A stretch of DNA of 64,000 bases from CBDDDW01 sp965226805 (GTDB taxonomy: Bacteria > Chloroflexota > Dehalococcoidia > Lucifugimonadales > JAGWBF01). This document shows positions 53,943 to 63,471 of this stretch, one piece after another; position 1 is the first letter of the stretch, and every line of letters starts with the position of its first letter. The stretch covers positions 1-64,000 of the forward strand of contig CBDDDW010000020.1 of assembly GCA_965226805.1 (NCBI GenBank). Reading direction: 5' to 3'. The translations under genes were made by a program, and so were the position numbers. The notes under the pieces are model-generated. The model made no database searches, was not told where the DNA came from, and saw only the letters and a program-made list of their open reading frames with translations.

Positions 53943-54890
53943 ATGGGTCCTTTCGATGAACTGAAGGTGTTTAGCGGTAATGCCCATCGCCAGCTTGCTC
54001 GCAGCGTGTGCGACTATCTCAACATGCCCGTAGGCCGCGCCGAAGTATTCAAGTTCACCAACGACAATACTTTCGTTCGCATCCTTGAGAACATTCGCCA
54101 GCGAGACGTATTCATCATTCAACCCATCTGCACCCCCGTGAACGACAGTCTCATGGAACTGCTTATAATGATCGACGCGGCCAAGCGGGCCTCGGCGGGC
54201 CGGGTGACGGCGGTGGTTCCATATTACGGCTACGGTCGGACCGACAAGAAGGACCAGCCGCGGGTCCCCATTACGGCTCGCCTGGTCGCGGACTTGATCA
54301 CCGCCGCTGGAGCTGAGCGTCTGCTCACTATTGACCTCCACGCAGGACAGATTCAGGGTTTCTTCAACATCCCCGTGGACGAGCTTACCGCCATGACAAT
54401 CCTCGGCCGGTATTTCCAGGACAAAGCGTTGGAAAACCTCGTGGTGGTGGCGGTGGATATTGGCATAAGCAAACGGGCCCGCGACATGGCGGAGAGGCTC
54501 AACGCTCCCCTGGCGATTGTCGAGAAACGCCGCATCGGCAATGAAGACCAAGCCGAGACCCTCAACATTATCGGTGACGTAGAGGGGAAGACCGCCCTGA
54601 CGTTTGACGACGAAGTGGACTCAGGCGGCTCCATGCTGTCGGCCGTGGACGCGCTGAGGGAGCGGGGCGTCAAGGAGGTGTACGCTTGCGTCACCCATGG
54701 CGTTCTGTCCGGAGATGCATCGAGCAGGGTGGCCGGCAGCCCACTCACGGAGCTCGTGGTCACAGACACAATCCCAATCTCTGAATTAAAACGCAACGGC
54801 ACCATCACGGTGCTTTCGGTGGCTCCTTTGCTCGGCGAAGCCATCCGGAGAATACACGAGGGCATGTCCGTCGGCGAGATGTTCGAGTAA
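53943..54890 (+). CDS. prs: Ribose-phosphate pyrophosphokinase
   Basis: The 315-residue enzyme makes PRPP from ribose-5-phosphate and ATP. It shows VFSGNAHRQLARSVCDYLNM, NDNTFVRILENIRQRDVFII, the ATP-site VVPYYGYGRTDKKDQPRVPI, the histidine loop LLTIDLHAGQIQGFFNIPVD, and the PRPP loop LTFDDEVDSGGSMLSAVDAL. The usual acid pair of the PRPP loop is kept (DDE-D). The leader contains a MITE-like repeat. Confidence 0.95.
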   Translation: MGPFDELKVFSGNAHRQLARSVCDYLNMPVGRAEVFKFTNDNTFVRILENIRQRDVFIIQPICTPVNDSLMELLIMIDAAKRASAGRVTAVVPYYGYGRTDKKDQPRVPITARLVADLITAAGAERLLTIDLHAGQIQGFFNIPVDELTAMTILGRYFQDKALENLVVVAVDIGISKRARDMAERLNAPLAIVEKRRIGNEDQAETLNIIGDVEGKTALTFDDEVDSGGSMLSAVDALRERGVKEVYACVTHGVLSGDASSRVAGSPLTELVVTDTIPISELKRNGTITVLSVAPLLGEAIRRIHEGMSVGEMFE

Positions 54891-54922
54891 AGAAGGGGCA
54901 CGGTTTATAGGCGGGATATGCG

Positions 54923-57544
54923 ATGGTAAAGATTCTCAGCAAGATCATGGGCGACTCTGGGGACAGGCTCGCCAAGAAGTTCAAACCTTGGGTAGACGAG
55001 ATCAACTCCTTGGAGCCAGAGTTGGATGGGGCGCCGGAATCCCACCTCCTGGCCAAAACTGAGGAGTTGAGGGAGAACCTGAGGGATGGAGAGGATCTGG
55101 ACGAACTGCTTCCCGAGGCTTTCTCGGTAGTCAGGGAAGCAGCCAAACGCACACTTGGCCAGCGCCATTACGACGTTCAGCTGATGGGTGGCATCGTCCT
55201 GCACGAGGGGAAGATCGCCGAGATGAAGACTGGGGAAGGCAAAACCCTAGTAGCGACTCTTCCCGTGTACCTCAACGCTCTCACAGGCCGGGGCGTGCAC
55301 ATTATAACGGTGAACGACTACCTCGCCAAACGCGACACAGCCTGGATGGGCCCAATCTATCACATACTCGGCCTGTCTGTAGCTTGTCTGCAGCACGACA
55401 TCTCCTACATGTACGACCCCTCCTGGGAAGGCGCAGGGCCAGGTCTCGAATCCATGCGCCCTATAACCAGGCGGGAGGCTTACAGTGCCGACATCACCTT
55501 CGGCACGAACAACGAGTTCGGGTTCGATTACCTCCGTGACAACATGGTGGTGGATCCGGAGATGCTTGTGCAACGAGAGCTTCACTACGCCATCGTTGAC
55601 GAGGTAGACAACATCCTGATTGACGAGGCTCGAACGCCCCTCATTATTAGCGGACCCGCCGAGGAGCCGGTACAGCTGTACTACACCTTCGCCCGTATCG
55701 TGCCTCGGCTGACGGAGGAAGACTACACGATCGACGACCGGACCCGCACGGTTAGCCTGACCCAATCGGGAATCTACAACATGGAGAAGTGGGCAAAGGT
55801 TGGCAACCTATACGATCCCGAGAATTATCATCTGGTCCATTACATAGAAAACGCCCTGACGGCCAGCCTCCTCAGAAAGCGAGACAAAGAATACGTGGTG
55901 CGCGACGGCCAAGTAGTGATCGTGGACGAGTTCACGGGCCGTCTACAGTTTGGCCGCCGCTGGTCGGACGGTCTGCACCAGGCGGTAGAGGCCAAGGAAG
56001 GGGTCAAAGTTCAAAGGGAGAGCATTACCTACGCCACGATCACCCTTCAGAACTACTTCCGGATGTATGAAAAGCTGGCAGGCATGACCGGCACCGCCAG
56101 CACCGAGGGCGAGGAATTCTTCAAGATCTACAAGCTGGAGGTGCTACCCATCCCCACCAACCAGCCCATGATCCGCGAAGAGCTGACCGACCTGATCTAC
56201 AAGACCGAGGAAGGCAAGTGGAACGCCGTAGCCCGGGAGATCCAGGGGCATTACGAAGACGGCTGCCCCGTCCTCGTGGGCACCACCTCCATCGAGAGCT
56301 CGGAGAAGCTGAGCGACGTCCTCAAGAGGTCCGGGATACCCCACGAGGTGCTGAACGCCAAACACCACGAACGGGAAGCCCAGATAATTGCCCAGGCGGG
56401 CAGGCCTTCCTCGGTCACGGTGGCCACCAACATGGCAGGCCGAGGTACGGACATAATTCTAGGAGGGAACCCGGCCGGAACCGATATCTCACCCGAGCAG
56501 TGGCAGCAGGACCATGACAAGGTAATCGCGCTCGGCGGGCTCCGCATCATCGGAACCGAGCACCACGAGGCCCGCAGGATAGACAATCAGCTCCGTGGCC
56601 GGAGCGGCCGCCAGGGCGACCCGGGCGGCTCCCGCTTCTACGCCTCTCTCGAAGACGATCTGATGCGCCGCTTCGGTGGAGACCGCATCAAGGGCATCAT
56701 GAGCTTCGTTGGGTTGGACGACAATACCCCCATCGAGAACCGCATCGTCACAAAGTCCATCGAGGGCGCCCAGGTGAAGGTTGAAGGCCATCACTTCGAG
56801 ATAAGGAAACAGCTACTGGACTACGACGACGTGCTCAACCACCAGCGCCGGACCATTTATACCGAGAGACGGAAAGCGCTGACGGGTTCCGACCTGAAGG
56901 AAAGCATCCGCGCTTTGATCCACAAGGAGATCATCTCCATCACCTCCGGACACATCCCGAAAAAAGAAGAAGCACACCGGGACATCAAGGGATTCCTCGA
57001 CACTCTGGGCACTATCTTTACTCCACCGGAACACCTGAATACCGAAGAAACTCTTTCCCTAATGAAACGGGATGAGATTGCAGATAGGCTCATAGAGCAC
57101 GCGGACGAGCTCTACGAGACGCGAGAGCTTCAGATGGGAGCCGAGAACATGCGGACTCTGGAGCGATTGCTGATGCTCCGGGCCGTCGACGTGTACTGGG
57201 TCCAGCATCTGACAACGATGGACAACCTACGCCAAGGAATCGGTCTCCACGCCTTTGGCCAGAGAGACCCCCTCGTTATGTACCGAACCGAGGGCAGCCG
57301 CTTGTTCCAGACCTTGCTGGACCGTATTCAGCATGATGTGGTCCACGGCGTCTACCAGGCTGCGCTCTCCCCCGCGCGGGCGAGCAGGCAGGCTGACTCC
57401 GGGTCCAACGGCAGCAGGATGGCGACCGCCTCGGGCCGCCAGAGGGAGGCTGTGGCCGTCGGCGCCCGAAAAGTAGGAAGAAACGAGCCGTGTCCCTGCG
57501 GCAGCGGCAAGAAATACAAACGGTGCCACGGCGGCGCCGGATGA
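54923..57544 (+). CDS. secA: Preprotein translocase ATPase SecA
   Basis: The 873-residue motor drives proteins through SecYEG. Walker A AEMKTGEGKTLVATLPVYLN, the DEAD-type IVDEVDNILIDEARTPLIIS, the preprotein cross-linking region, TNMAGRGTDIILGGNPAG in the second ATPase domain, GLRIIGTEHHEARRIDNQLR, the helical scaffold and wing, and a C-terminal zinc site NEPCPCGSGKKYKRCHGG are all present. It follows prs by 32 bp. Confidence 0.97.
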   Translation: MVKILSKIMGDSGDRLAKKFKPWVDEINSLEPELDGAPESHLLAKTEELRENLRDGEDLDELLPEAFSVVREAAKRTLGQRHYDVQLMGGIVLHEGKIAEMKTGEGKTLVATLPVYLNALTGRGVHIITVNDYLAKRDTAWMGPIYHILGLSVACLQHDISYMYDPSWEGAGPGLESMRPITRREAYSADITFGTNNEFGFDYLRDNMVVDPEMLVQRELHYAIVDEVDNILIDEARTPLIISGPAEEPVQLYYTFARIVPRLTEEDYTIDDRTRTVSLTQSGIYNMEKWAKVGNLYDPENYHLVHYIENALTASLLRKRDKEYVVRDGQVVIVDEFTGRLQFGRRWSDGLHQAVEAKEGVKVQRESITYATITLQNYFRMYEKLAGMTGTASTEGEEFFKIYKLEVLPIPTNQPMIREELTDLIYKTEEGKWNAVAREIQGHYEDGCPVLVGTTSIESSEKLSDVLKRSGIPHEVLNAKHHEREAQIIAQAGRPSSVTVATNMAGRGTDIILGGNPAGTDISPEQWQQDHDKVIALGGLRIIGTEHHEARRIDNQLRGRSGRQGDPGGSRFYASLEDDLMRRFGGDRIKGIMSFVGLDDNTPIENRIVTKSIEGAQVKVEGHHFEIRKQLLDYDDVLNHQRRTIYTERRKALTGSDLKESIRALIHKEIISITSGHIPKKEEAHRDIKGFLDTLGTIFTPPEHLNTEETLSLMKRDEIADRLIEHADELYETRELQMGAENMRTLERLLMLRAVDVYWVQHLTTMDNLRQGIGLHAFGQRDPLVMYRTEGSRLFQTLLDRIQHDVVHGVYQAALSPARASRQADSGSNGSRMATASGRQREAVAVGARKVGRNEPCPCGSGKKYKRCHGGAG

Positions 57545-57589
57545 TTTCGTCCCCCTATCGATAGGTCTGATTTGACAGGAATCGCTAAA

Positions 57590-58087
57590 ATGCCTGCCTC
57601 CAACGCCGAAATTGCCGAGCTGTTTGACAATATGGCTACCCTTCTGGAGATACAGGGTGATGCAATATTCAAGATACGGGCCTACCAACTGGCGGCGCGT
57701 ACCATTGAGCGCCTGTCCTTTACTCTGGAGGACGCCGTGCAGGACGAGATGGACCTGAAAGCCATTCCAGGAATCGGCGACGCCATCAACAAGAAGATCC
57801 GAGAGATGATTAGCACCGGCCGGGTCGAGGCCTACGAACAGCTGAAATCAGAGCTCCCTGAAGGCGTTTTGGCCCTGGTGAAAGTGCCCGGCGTAGGGCC
57901 CAAGACCGCTAAATTTCTTGCAAAGGAACTGGGCGCCACGTCGATTGACGATCTGGAGAGGTCAATTCTGAACGGGCGGTTAGCCGAGCTGCCCGGACTG
58001 GGAGAGAAGACCGCCGAGAACATCCTGCGACACATACGCTACGTACGCTCCAAGGACGGCAGCGCAGCTGACAGTGAGAGCCCCTGA
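57590..58087 (+). CDS. Stand-alone PolX-type N-terminal domain with HhH motifs
   Basis: ATG 57590 gives 165 residues. The N-terminal 80 residues match the 8-kDa-like helix-hairpin-helix domain of bacterial PolX (NAEIAELFDNMATLLEIQGD, FKIRAYQLAARTIERL, LKAIPGIGDAINKKIREMI), and two further HhH motifs follow (LVKVPGVGPKTAKFLAKELG, LAELPGLGEKTAENILRHI). The polymerase palm and PHP domains of PolX are absent. It likely binds DNA non-specifically in repair. The stop shares one base with the next start. Confidence 0.85.
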   Translation: MPASNAEIAELFDNMATLLEIQGDAIFKIRAYQLAARTIERLSFTLEDAVQDEMDLKAIPGIGDAINKKIREMISTGRVEAYEQLKSELPEGVLALVKVPGVGPKTAKFLAKELGATSIDDLERSILNGRLAELPGLGEKTAENILRHIRYVRSKDGSAADSESP

Positions 58088-58905
58088 TGACCCAGAGCCA
58101 ATTTAAAATGAAGCCCCACCCCCCCTCGATTGAGACGGAAAATGTGTCGGAGGCTCTGGCGCAGGAGGATGCCACTGCGATTTTCCGGCACATGAAGGAC
58201 GCCGTGCTGTCCGGTGTGCAATGGCACATGGCGCTTCTTGAGGCCGTGGGGAAGTGGACGGCAACCTCGGAAGAGCTGCACGGGAGATGCTACCAGTACC
58301 TGCTCTCGGGCGAGGCCTTTGACTGGCTACTATTGGCGGAGCGCCTCTGCCTCGAGCTGGACGGGATTATCCCTCCCGAGGAGAAAGAAGCGCTGATCTT
58401 CCACGGAAGGCTCCCCGCCAAGGTCAGCCCACAGGAATTTCAAGCGGTGGTGGGCTTCAACAAGCACCAGGCTGTGCTGAACTATTGGTACGGAGTGGTC
58501 GTGGAGGAGGCCCTTCAGCTGGCGGTGGAGGAGGAGGTTCGCAAGCAGCATCGGGCAAAGGGGTTCGCCGACAGTGAGGACCTGGTGGAAGAGGCCTTCA
58601 GAAGGATCTATGAGAAAAGCCGCACCCAGCTCTTGCAGGAGTTCGCCGAATACAAGGGATGGGGAGCGCCAGAGTCTGTGGGACTAACCGAGCTTAAGGA
58701 GTTCACCTACTGGCTGTTCAAGATGCGGGTCAAGTTCTGGGACCCGGCGAGGGTGGGCAGTGACACCCACAAGGGCCTGGAGAAGCTCGCCAGCCTGAGG
58801 GGCCAGGCCGATTCCTTCGCTCTTAGCCCTACCCCCGTTACTCACGCAGACACCTGGAAGATGTTAACCCTCGACGGCCGTCACCGCCCTCATAAGGGTA
58901 GCTGA
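58087..58905 (+). CDS. Conserved hypothetical helical protein
   Basis: The 272-residue protein starts at the ATG overlapping the preceding stop by one base (TGATG), so it is translationally coupled to the HhH gene. It is predicted all-helical, with LSGEAFDWLLLAERLCLELD and RIYEKSRTQLLQEFAEYKGW as notable parts and a repeated pattern of acidic and basic helices. It has no membrane segments. I know no function; coupling to a DNA-binding protein suggests a nucleic-acid role. It overlaps the valS 3' end by 16 bp tail to tail. Confidence 0.75.
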   Translation: MTQSQFKMKPHPPSIETENVSEALAQEDATAIFRHMKDAVLSGVQWHMALLEAVGKWTATSEELHGRCYQYLLSGEAFDWLLLAERLCLELDGIIPPEEKEALIFHGRLPAKVSPQEFQAVVGFNKHQAVLNYWYGVVVEEALQLAVEEEVRKQHRAKGFADSEDLVEEAFRRIYEKSRTQLLQEFAEYKGWGAPESVGLTELKEFTYWLFKMRVKFWDPARVGSDTHKGLEKLASLRGQADSFALSPTPVTHADTWKMLTLDGRHRPHKGS

Positions 58906-61637
58906 GAAAGGACCTCCTCGAGTCGCCCTCGACGTTCTTCGAGGGTCGTAAGCCGCTCCTGCTCCCTCTCAACCACCTCGTCCGGAGCCCTGGAGAGGAA
59001 ATCCTGATTGGCCAGAAGCCCGGAGACTCGCTCCAGACCCGCTTGGCACTCCCCCAGCTCTTTTTGAAGTCGTGACCTCTCCGCCGAGACGTCCAACAGC
59101 CCGGCGATGGGCAGCTTCACCACCAGCGGGTCGACCACAAGGTTTATCGTTTGTCCAGGAGGTGGCTGGTCTCCTGGACCACCGAGAATGCGCAGCGGGC
59201 TAACCCTGGCCAGAGCGCAGATCGCCGGAGACTCCTCTTCCACCGCTGTTTTCAGTCCGTCAGCGTCGACCAGCGCCTCGAGATTCTGACTGGAAGGAAT
59301 ACGGAGCTGGGCCCGGGCGTTCCTGATGGCCCGTATCAAGAGAATCAAGCTTCGCATTTCCTGCTCGGCCTGGGGGTCGGCGCGGCCCACATCCGCCTCC
59401 GGGTATGGCGCCACCATTATGGATTCGGGCAAGGAGAGTGCTGAAGGGTCCCCTTCCTTTGGCAGCAGGCCCAGAAGGTTCTGCCAAATCTCCTCGGTGA
59501 TAAATGGCATAAAGGGGTGCAGGAGGCGGAGAGTACGCTCCAGCACGTGCGCCAGCACTCTCAGAGGTTCTGAGTCACCTGCCCTCAGCCTCACCTTGGC
59601 CATCTCTATATACCAGTCGCAGAACTCTCCCCAGAGGAACTCGTAGATCGTCCTCTGGGCCTCCCCAATCTCATACTCCCTGAGATAGTGGTTGACCGAA
59701 CCGATCGCCAGGTTCAGACGATCAAGGAGCCACCTGTCCTGGCGGTGCTTTAGCTCGGGCAGATCGTACCATCCCGACAGGGACGCGGCGTCGGCGCTCT
59801 TCAAGCTGGCCATTACGAAGCGGGCCGCGTTCCACAGCTTGTTGGCAAAGTTGCGGCTGGATTCCAGCTTCGACTCTCCCAGGCGTAGATCGTTGCCGGG
59901 AGCCGTACCCGTCGTCAAGGCGAACCGCAGGGCATCAGTGCCGAATTGCTCGATCACCTGGATAGGGTCCAGCACGTTACCCTTGGTCTTGCTCATCTTG
60001 ACACCCTGAGTGTCCCGGATCAGGCCATGAAGGAACACGGTATGAAACGGCTCTCTTCCCGTGTTCTCCAGGCCCATCATTATCATTCTGGCCACCCAAA
60101 AGAAGAGGATGTCGTAGCCCGTCTCCATGACGAAAGAGTCGTGACCCTCGATGGCTGGGTTGTATCCCTTCTTGGGGTAGAAGTACGCCATGTCATCGGT
60201 GTCGTCGGGCCAGCCGATCGTAGAGTGGGGCCACAGAGCCGAGCTGAACCAGGTGTCCAGGACGTCGGGGTCCTGTTGGAGTTGGTCGGAGCCGCACTGG
60301 GAGCACCGGGACGGGTCGTCAACTTCCACAGTCAATCCACTGCAGCCATCGCAGTACCACACAGGTATGCGGTGGCCCCACCAGAGCTGGCGGCTGATGC
60401 ACCAGTCCCGAATATTCTCCAGCCAGTTGAGATATGCGCGCGAGAACCTCTCGGGGACTATACGGATCCGCCCTTCGACAACGGCCGCGCAGGCCCGGCC
60501 CGCGATGGAATCCGGGTCGTCGTGACGGCCCACATTCATGAACCACTGCACGCTCACAAGAGGCTCCACCACCGTCTTGCAGCGCTGGCAGTGGCCCACC
60601 GAATGCCGGTGGGGCTCGACCTTCTCCAGCAGCCCTTCTCGCTCCAGCTGAGCGACCACCCCTTTGCGGCAGTGGAACCGCTCCTGGCCGACGTAGGGGC
60701 CCGCTTCCCCCGTCATGGTTCCGTCCAGCCCGATAACCGTTACCACAGGCAGGTCGTGGCGCTGGCCGATCTCGAAGTCGGTGGGATCGTGTCCGGGGGT
60801 CACCTTGAGGGCGCCCGTACCGAACTCGGGGCTGATCGCCTCGTCGGCCACAACAAGAATCTCCCGGCCGATTATGGGCAAGACAGCCTTATGACCCAGA
60901 TACGCATGATAGCGAGGGTCGTCGGGGTGGACGGCGACGCCGGTATCCCCCAGCATGGTCTCGGGCCGTGTGGTCGCTACGGTGATATGGCCCCCTCCCT
61001 CAGCCAGGGGGTAGCGGATGTAGTAAAGCGCTCCCTCCAGCTCCTCGTGTTCGACCTCTAGGTCCGAGAGGGCAGTGTTGCAGCGGGGACACCAGTTGAT
61101 GATCCGCTCCCCCCTGTAAATGAGGCCCTTCTTGTAAAGGTTAACGAAAGTGGTACGCACCGCCTTACTGGGGCCGGGATCCAGGGTGAAACGCAGGCGC
61201 GACCAGTCGCAGGACGCGCCGAGGCGCTTGTGCTGCTCGTCGATGGTGTGCCCATACTTCCCCACCCATTCCCACACTCGCTCCAGGAACTTCTCTCTGC
61301 CCAGCTCCTGCCGGTTCGTCCCTTCCCTGGCCAGCTGCTGCTCCACCACCCATTGGGTGGCGATCCCAGCGTGGTCCTTACCCGGGAGCCAGAGTGTGGC
61401 GTCACCCATCATACGGTGCCAGCGACACAGCACGTCCTCTATCGCCGCTGTGAGAGCATGCCCCAGGTGCAGCTCCCCGGTCACGTTGGGTGGAGGCATG
61501 ATGACCACGAAGGGCCGCTTGTTGGGGTCGATTCTGGGCGTGAAGTAGCCCTTGTCGACCCAGAAGCTATAGATCCGCCCCTCCACGTCGGCGGGGTTAT
61601 ACGCCTTGGGAATATCACCTCTCACATCTGATGTCAT
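58890..61637 (-). CDS. valS: Valyl-tRNA synthetase
   Basis: The 915-residue class I enzyme charges tRNA-Val. It has PPPNVTGELHLGHALTAAIE (HIGH), the editing domain (TVATTRPETMLGDTGVAVHP), zinc-like knuckles CPRCNTAL and CSQCGSDQL, DVLDTWFSSALWPHSTIGWP, the KMSKTKGNVLDPIQVIEQFG (KMSKS) loop, an anticodon-binding helical domain and a C-terminal coiled coil. No T-box leader is visible. Confidence 0.97.
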   Translation of the reverse strand: MTSDVRGDIPKAYNPADVEGRIYSFWVDKGYFTPRIDPNKRPFVVIMPPPNVTGELHLGHALTAAIEDVLCRWHRMMGDATLWLPGKDHAGIATQWVVEQQLAREGTNRQELGREKFLERVWEWVGKYGHTIDEQHKRLGASCDWSRLRFTLDPGPSKAVRTTFVNLYKKGLIYRGERIINWCPRCNTALSDLEVEHEELEGALYYIRYPLAEGGGHITVATTRPETMLGDTGVAVHPDDPRYHAYLGHKAVLPIIGREILVVADEAISPEFGTGALKVTPGHDPTDFEIGQRHDLPVVTVIGLDGTMTGEAGPYVGQERFHCRKGVVAQLEREGLLEKVEPHRHSVGHCQRCKTVVEPLVSVQWFMNVGRHDDPDSIAGRACAAVVEGRIRIVPERFSRAYLNWLENIRDWCISRQLWWGHRIPVWYCDGCSGLTVEVDDPSRCSQCGSDQLQQDPDVLDTWFSSALWPHSTIGWPDDTDDMAYFYPKKGYNPAIEGHDSFVMETGYDILFFWVARMIMMGLENTGREPFHTVFLHGLIRDTQGVKMSKTKGNVLDPIQVIEQFGTDALRFALTTGTAPGNDLRLGESKLESSRNFANKLWNAARFVMASLKSADAASLSGWYDLPELKHRQDRWLLDRLNLAIGSVNHYLREYEIGEAQRTIYEFLWGEFCDWYIEMAKVRLRAGDSEPLRVLAHVLERTLRLLHPFMPFITEEIWQNLLGLLPKEGDPSALSLPESIMVAPYPEADVGRADPQAEQEMRSLILLIRAIRNARAQLRIPSSQNLEALVDADGLKTAVEEESPAICALARVSPLRILGGPGDQPPPGQTINLVVDPLVVKLPIAGLLDVSAERSRLQKELGECQAGLERVSGLLANQDFLSRAPDEVVEREQERLTTLEERRGRLEEVLSQLPL

Positions 61638-61731
61638 ATCACGGTCATTTCCGTCAGCGCTCCTTCGTATCTAGGCTCTCAGGGAGAGAGGTCGAGACGC
61701 GCCTTTACATAGTCAACAAGATTTCGAAAGC

Positions 61732-61831
61732 ATGTCATTCTGAGGGAGCGGACGACCGAAGAATCTGGGGAGGGTGTAACCCCCGGCCACCTCGGATTCT
61801 TCGTCCGCCTTTGTCGGACTCAGAATAACAT
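61732..61831. repeat. 100-bp interrupted inverted repeat
   Basis: ATGTCATTCTGAG and CTCAGAATAACAT are outer arms; CGAAGAATC and GGATTCTTCG are inner arms. A half-copy of the arm (TTGTCATTCTG, then GCGAAGAATCT) lies at 41451-41477. It is a dispersed palindromic element without a gene. Confidence 0.7.
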
Positions 61832-61859
61832 TTAAATCAGCTTTAATTTGACTGGGCAG

Positions 61860-63302
61860 CTAGCACGCCGGCCCGTTGAGTATCGATGAGTCGATTTTCC
61901 TCGCGATGAACTGGCCGTCTCCCAATTTGCCGAAGAACTGACCGTCCTCCACCATTACCTTGCCGCGCAGGATGGTAGTGGTGGGCCATCCCTGGACCTC
62001 CCATCCTTCCCAAATGCTGTAGTCCCCTATGTGGAGATCGTCCATGGAGAGCGCCTTGCGAAAGGAAGGGTCTATAAGCACGATGTCGGCGTCGCTGCCG
62101 GGGGAGATGGCGCCCTTGCGCGGGTAATAGCCCATTATCCGTGCCGCGTTGCCCGACGTTACGTCCACGAACCGCTGTAAGGACATACGCATCCGGCCGA
62201 CCCCCTCGCTGTAGGTTATGCCCATCCGGGTTTCCGCACCGTTGTGGCCGCCGGTGACGTCGAAGACGGTCTTGCCGGTCATCTTCGTCTTGAAGTCAGT
62301 GCAGTATTCGTCCGTCGCCATGCTGCTCAGGCCGCCCTTGACCAGCCCGTCCCACAGGGTCAGCCTGTCCTGCTCCGATTTGAGGGAGGGGTAGGTGTGA
62401 TACTTCATGCCGTCGGGCCTCTTGTAGTCCTCGGAGGTAAAGCAGACGTAGTTGTGCAGGGTTTCCCCATAGATAGGCAGGCCCTTGCTCCTGCCCTCCC
62501 GTATAGCATTTACGCCCTCGGCCGCACTGACGTGGACGAAGTAGGCGGCTGCCTCACTCCATTCCGCCACGTTTATCACCCGCCGGAAGGACAGGTCCTC
62601 GGACATGTTGTTGTGTACCTCGTGAACTAGGTGGGGCTCGGTGCGTTCCTCTTCCCGGAGCTTGTTGTACATGTACTGGACCACGTCGTCGTCTTCCGCG
62701 TGTACAAGCACGAGTCCACCATTGGCGGCGAGCTTCTCCATCAGCCCCGACAGGTAGCCCATGCCCACCAGCCGGCGGACGTGCTCGCGGCTGGTCTCGC
62801 GGAACTCGGACGTGGGCCTTGCGTCCGTGGTGAATATCTTCATTGTGGGGTATCCGGACTTGATGGCCTCCCCGACCTGATCTATTATGTTCGACTCGAT
62901 CTGCCCGAGAAGCATGAAATGGTGGGAGTAGTCACAGTAGGAGTTGCCCTTCCACCGGGAAGTCCTTTCGTCTATGGACTGGAACAGATCGATGCCGGGA
63001 TACTGGATCCCAAAGTCGGTCAGGGTCGTCGTACCACCGAAGAGGGAGGCACGGCTCACCTGCTCCGGGGGCGCCGTCTCCACTCCGGGAAACCCAAAGA
63101 TCGGCTGAGCAACGTGGGCGTGAGGCTCGATGCCACCCGGCACCACGATTTTGCCTGTCGCATCGATGACGCGACCAACCTCGCCCGGGAAGGTTTCCCT
63201 CTCGGCCAGGGCGACGATCTTTTCGCCATGTATCACCACGTCCCAGCCTCCAACACCCAAGGGCGAGACTACTTGCCCGCCCCGTATGATAAGGTCAATC
63301 AC
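61860..63302 (-). CDS. Dihydropyrimidinase/hydantoinase-family amidohydrolase
   Basis: GTG 63302, after GGAGGTGGGA, starts VIDLIIRGGQVVSPLG and gives 480 residues; the longer open frame upstream overlaps the divergent CoA-transferase gene and is unlikely. Metal-site features of the cyclic amidohydrolases are visible: GGIEPHAHVAQPIFGF (HxH), TMKIFTTD with the likely carboxylated lysine, LVHAEDDDVVQYM, FVHVSAAEG, and SSMATDEYCTDF with the final Asp. It opens cyclic amides such as dihydropyrimidines or hydantoins. The exact substrate is unknown. Confidence 0.88.
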   Translation of the reverse strand: MIDLIIRGGQVVSPLGVGGWDVVIHGEKIVALAERETFPGEVGRVIDATGKIVVPGGIEPHAHVAQPIFGFPGVETAPPEQVSRASLFGGTTTLTDFGIQYPGIDLFQSIDERTSRWKGNSYCDYSHHFMLLGQIESNIIDQVGEAIKSGYPTMKIFTTDARPTSEFRETSREHVRRLVGMGYLSGLMEKLAANGGLVLVHAEDDDVVQYMYNKLREEERTEPHLVHEVHNNMSEDLSFRRVINVAEWSEAAAYFVHVSAAEGVNAIREGRSKGLPIYGETLHNYVCFTSEDYKRPDGMKYHTYPSLKSEQDRLTLWDGLVKGGLSSMATDEYCTDFKTKMTGKTVFDVTGGHNGAETRMGITYSEGVGRMRMSLQRFVDVTSGNAARIMGYYPRKGAISPGSDADIVLIDPSFRKALSMDDLHIGDYSIWEGWEVQGWPTTTILRGKVMVEDGQFFGKLGDGQFIARKIDSSILNGPAC

Positions 63303-63471
63303 TTCCCACCTCCAGGCAAAGATGATACACGAGTGTAGCACAAAGGCGGCGCTGCGCGTACCTGAAAGTGGAAGGACGGCTAGCCCCAGGGGCTTTCTTG
63401 CCCTTGCGTTGAAACGAGCGTAGAATTGCTGGAAAACGAAACGGGCCGGAGTGGTCAGAGGACAAGCGAAC

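Noticed and set aside
61638..61859. T-box leader upstream of valS
   Set aside because: No GGGTGGNACCGCG-type T-box or specifier loop is present; the inverted repeat there is a dispersed element.
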